Part shown: positions 62,656-64,000 of the stretch, piece by piece | Layout: every line of letters begins with the position of its first letter | How positions within the stretch are numbered: the stretch's first letter is position 1 | NCBI RefSeq assembly: GCF_001591445.1 | Contig: NZ_BCUX01000023.1 | Location: 1-64,000, forward strand | Direction of reading: 5' to 3' | Origin: Neobacillus drentensis NBRC 102427 | GTDB taxonomy: Bacteria > Bacillota > Bacilli > Bacillales > Cytobacillaceae | DNA length: 64,000 nt | Notes under the pieces: generated by a model | What the model was told of the DNA's origin: nothing | The model's input: only the letters and a program-made list of their open reading frames with translations | The model's database searches: none | Program-made: the position numbers and the translations under genes

Positions 62656-63540
62656 TTACCAACCACGTTCCTGCATACGGTCTTTTGCATCTAACGCAGA
62701 AATTTCAATACCTTTCATCGGTGTCCCCAGCTCTTTTGAGATTTCGGCAATCAGTTTATAATCTCGGTAGTTTGTTGTTGCAGCTACAATAGCCCGTGCG
62801 AATTTTTCTGGATTTTCGGATTTGAAAATACCTGATCCTACAAATACACCATCAGCCCCAAGTTCCATCATTAAAGCAGCATCAGCCGGTGTCGCCACCC
62901 CGCCAGCAGCAAAATTGACAACAGGCAGCCTTCCCAATTTTTTAATTTCTAGCAATAATTCAAATGGTGCTCCTAAATTCTTTGCTTCCGTCATTAATTC
63001 GTCCGTATTCATACCGACAACGCGTCTTACTTGGGCATTCACTTTTCGAATATGACGAACCGCCTCTACAATATTTCCAGTTCCTGGTTCCCCTTTTGTT
63101 CGTAACATAGATGCTCCTTCGCCAATGCGACGTGCAGCTTCCCCTAAATCGCGGCACCCGCAAACAAAAGGTACGGTATAGTCGCTTTTTAATAAATGGT
63201 ATTCCTCATCCGCAGGTGTCAATACTTCACTTTCATCTATGTAATCGACGCCCATTGCTTCTAATACACGTGCTTCGACAATGTGGCCGATCCGTGCTTT
63301 TGCCATTACTGGAATGGTTACAGCGTTCATTACTTCTTCCATAATCCGAGGATCTGCCATCCTTGCAACGCCCCCTGCTGCGCGAATATCGGAAGGTACC
63401 CGCTCCAACGCCATTACCGCAACCGCACCGGCAGCCTCAGCTATTTTTGCCTGCTCGGCATTAATGACATCCATAATAACGCCGCCTTTTTGCATTTCAG
63501 CCATTCCTCGTTTTACTCTTTCGGTTCCCACTAGTTTCAT
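62656..63540 (-). CDS. pdxS: Pyridoxal 5'-phosphate synthase lyase subunit
   Basis: Builds PLP from ribose 5-phosphate, glyceraldehyde 3-phosphate and ammonia. The 294-aa TIM barrel has [20 protein letters not shown] at the start, [10 protein letters not shown] with the active-site Lys, [14 protein letters not shown] and [20 protein letters not shown] start at ATG 63540, 8 bases after GGAGG; a longer frame would cross the divergent regulator promoter. It heads the pdxST operon. Confidence 0.97.
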   Translation of the reverse strand: MKLVGTERVKRGMAEMQKGGVIMDVINAEQAKIAEAAGAVAVMALERVPSDIRAAGGVARMADPRIMEEVMNAVTIPVMAKARIGHIVEARVLEAMGVDYIDESEVLTPADEEYHLLKSDYTVPFVCGCRDLGEAARRIGEGASMLRTKGEPGTGNIVEAVRHIRKVNAQVRRVVGMNTDELMTEAKNLGAPFELLLEIKKLGRLPVVNFAAGGVATPADAALMMELGADGVFVGSGIFKSENPEKFARAIVAATTNYRDYKLIAEISKELGTPMKGIEISALDAKDRMQERGW

Positions 63541-63584
63541 AAAATAACCTCCATCCATTTGATAATTACTAGTATAATAGAAAT

Positions 63585-63628
63585 TGACTACATGAAAAGG
63601 TTCAGTTTCATGAAAAACAATGTGGTCA
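63585..63628. promoter_or_regulatory. Candidate PdxR operator between pdxS and pdxR
   Basis: TGACTACAT (63585-63593) and ATGTGGTCA (63620-63628) form an imperfect inverted repeat flanking two direct ATGAAAA copies (63592 and 63610). MocR-type PdxR proteins bind repeats in such divergent regions to activate pdxST and repress themselves. Confidence 0.4.
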
Positions 63629-63645
63629 GTTGGAGGAAATTGCAA

Positions 63646-64000
63646 ATGGATATGCTAATGTTTAAGTTGGATAATGGTACAGAAAAACCATTGTATTTAC
63701 AGCTTTATAATGGGATCAGAGATGCCATTATCCAAAAACAAATTGAAGTGGGAACCAAATTGCCATCGAAGAAAAAATTAGCGGAATTTTTAAATATCAG
63801 CCAAACTACCATTGAAATTGCCTATGCCCAGCTCATGGCAGAAGGCTATGTGGCATCCAAGCCCCGCATCGGTTTTTTTGTGGAAGAGATCGACGAATTA
63901 CCCTATATTGAAAAAGAACTCCTAAACATGCCTGTAGGAAAGGTCGAGAAAAAAATCATTCAATTCGACTTCCATCCCGGAAAAATTGATGCAGACTCCT
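63646..64000 (+). CDS. pdxR: MocR-family regulator (PdxR-like), truncated by window end
   Basis: The first 118 residues are visible: a GntR-type winged helix ([20 protein letters not shown] about 15-34, [29 protein letters not shown] helix-turn-helix, then [13 protein letters not shown] about 68-80), followed by a linker. The aminotransferase-like effector domain lies beyond the edge. GGAGG lies 9 bases before ATG 63646. Being divergent from pdxST makes it the likely PLP-sensing PdxR activator. Confidence 0.85.
   Translation, partial: MDMLMFKLDNGTEKPLYLQLYNGIRDAIIQKQIEVGTKLPSKKKLAEFLNISQTTIEIAYAQLMAEGYVASKPRIGFFVEEIDELPYIEKELLNMPVGKVEKKIIQFDFHPGKIDADS

Overview
The window is a low-GC Bacillaceae chromosome segment, most like Neobacillus or a related Bacillus. 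The evidence is strong AGGAGG-type ribosome binding sites, frequent TTG/GTG starts, spore genes (sspP, sspO, sspN, tlp, cotM-like, a gerPF-like gene), a tua teichuronic-acid operon and a gene order from citB to parC that largely matches the B. subtilis citB-yneN-sspN-tlp-yneP-yneQ-plsY-yneT-parE-parC block. No rRNA, tRNA, insertion sequence or CRISPR array was recognised. parE/parC, a xerS-type recombinase and a dif-like inverted repeat suggest a position near the replication terminus.

Layout. 1-6.1 kb: an ArsB-like transporter, dsdA with a VanZ-like gene, a MinD/ParA-like protein with a decayed P-loop, a second methionine aminopeptidase. 6.1-8 kb: a MerR regulator and a CNNM/CorC (mpfA/yhdP-like) membrane protein. 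8-17 kb: the complete tuaABCDEFGH operon with a four-repeat PhoP box directly upstream. 17.6-22.2 kb: a metal-flavoured group (YmaF-like His-rich protein, Zur-controlled znuA, ycgQ/ycgR), a DUF3231 pseudogene and a small secreted protein. 22.2-31.2 kb: an MFS pump, CBO0543-like and GerPF-like genes, guanine-riboswitch-controlled xpt-pbuX, a nitronate monooxygenase with a FadR-type box, and the kbl-tdh threonine pair.

31.2-34.8 kb is the most interesting part: a selenocysteine locus. selD has an in-frame UGA at its redox position (Sec19). A 79-aa Rdx/SelW-type gene carries a CxxU motif and a hairpin 16 nt downstream of the UGA. selA has an extended -10 promoter and a structured leader. Conventional gene calling truncates selD and loses the Rdx gene. 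selB and selC are not in the window.

34.8-46.7 kb holds sspP, sspO, citB with a CcpC box at about -66, a Vga/VmlR-like ABC-F gene with a multi-hairpin leader, an SDR gene, yneN, fbpB-like, sspN, tlp, a double AAA+ ATPase, yneP and yneQ. 46.7-64 kb holds a CPBP protease, plsY, a REC-PAS-GGDEF cyclase plus histidine kinase inserted between plsY and yneT, yneT, parE-parC, a secreted protein, an asymmetric two-gene ABC exporter, xerS, and pdxST divergent from a pdxR-like regulator cut by the window end.
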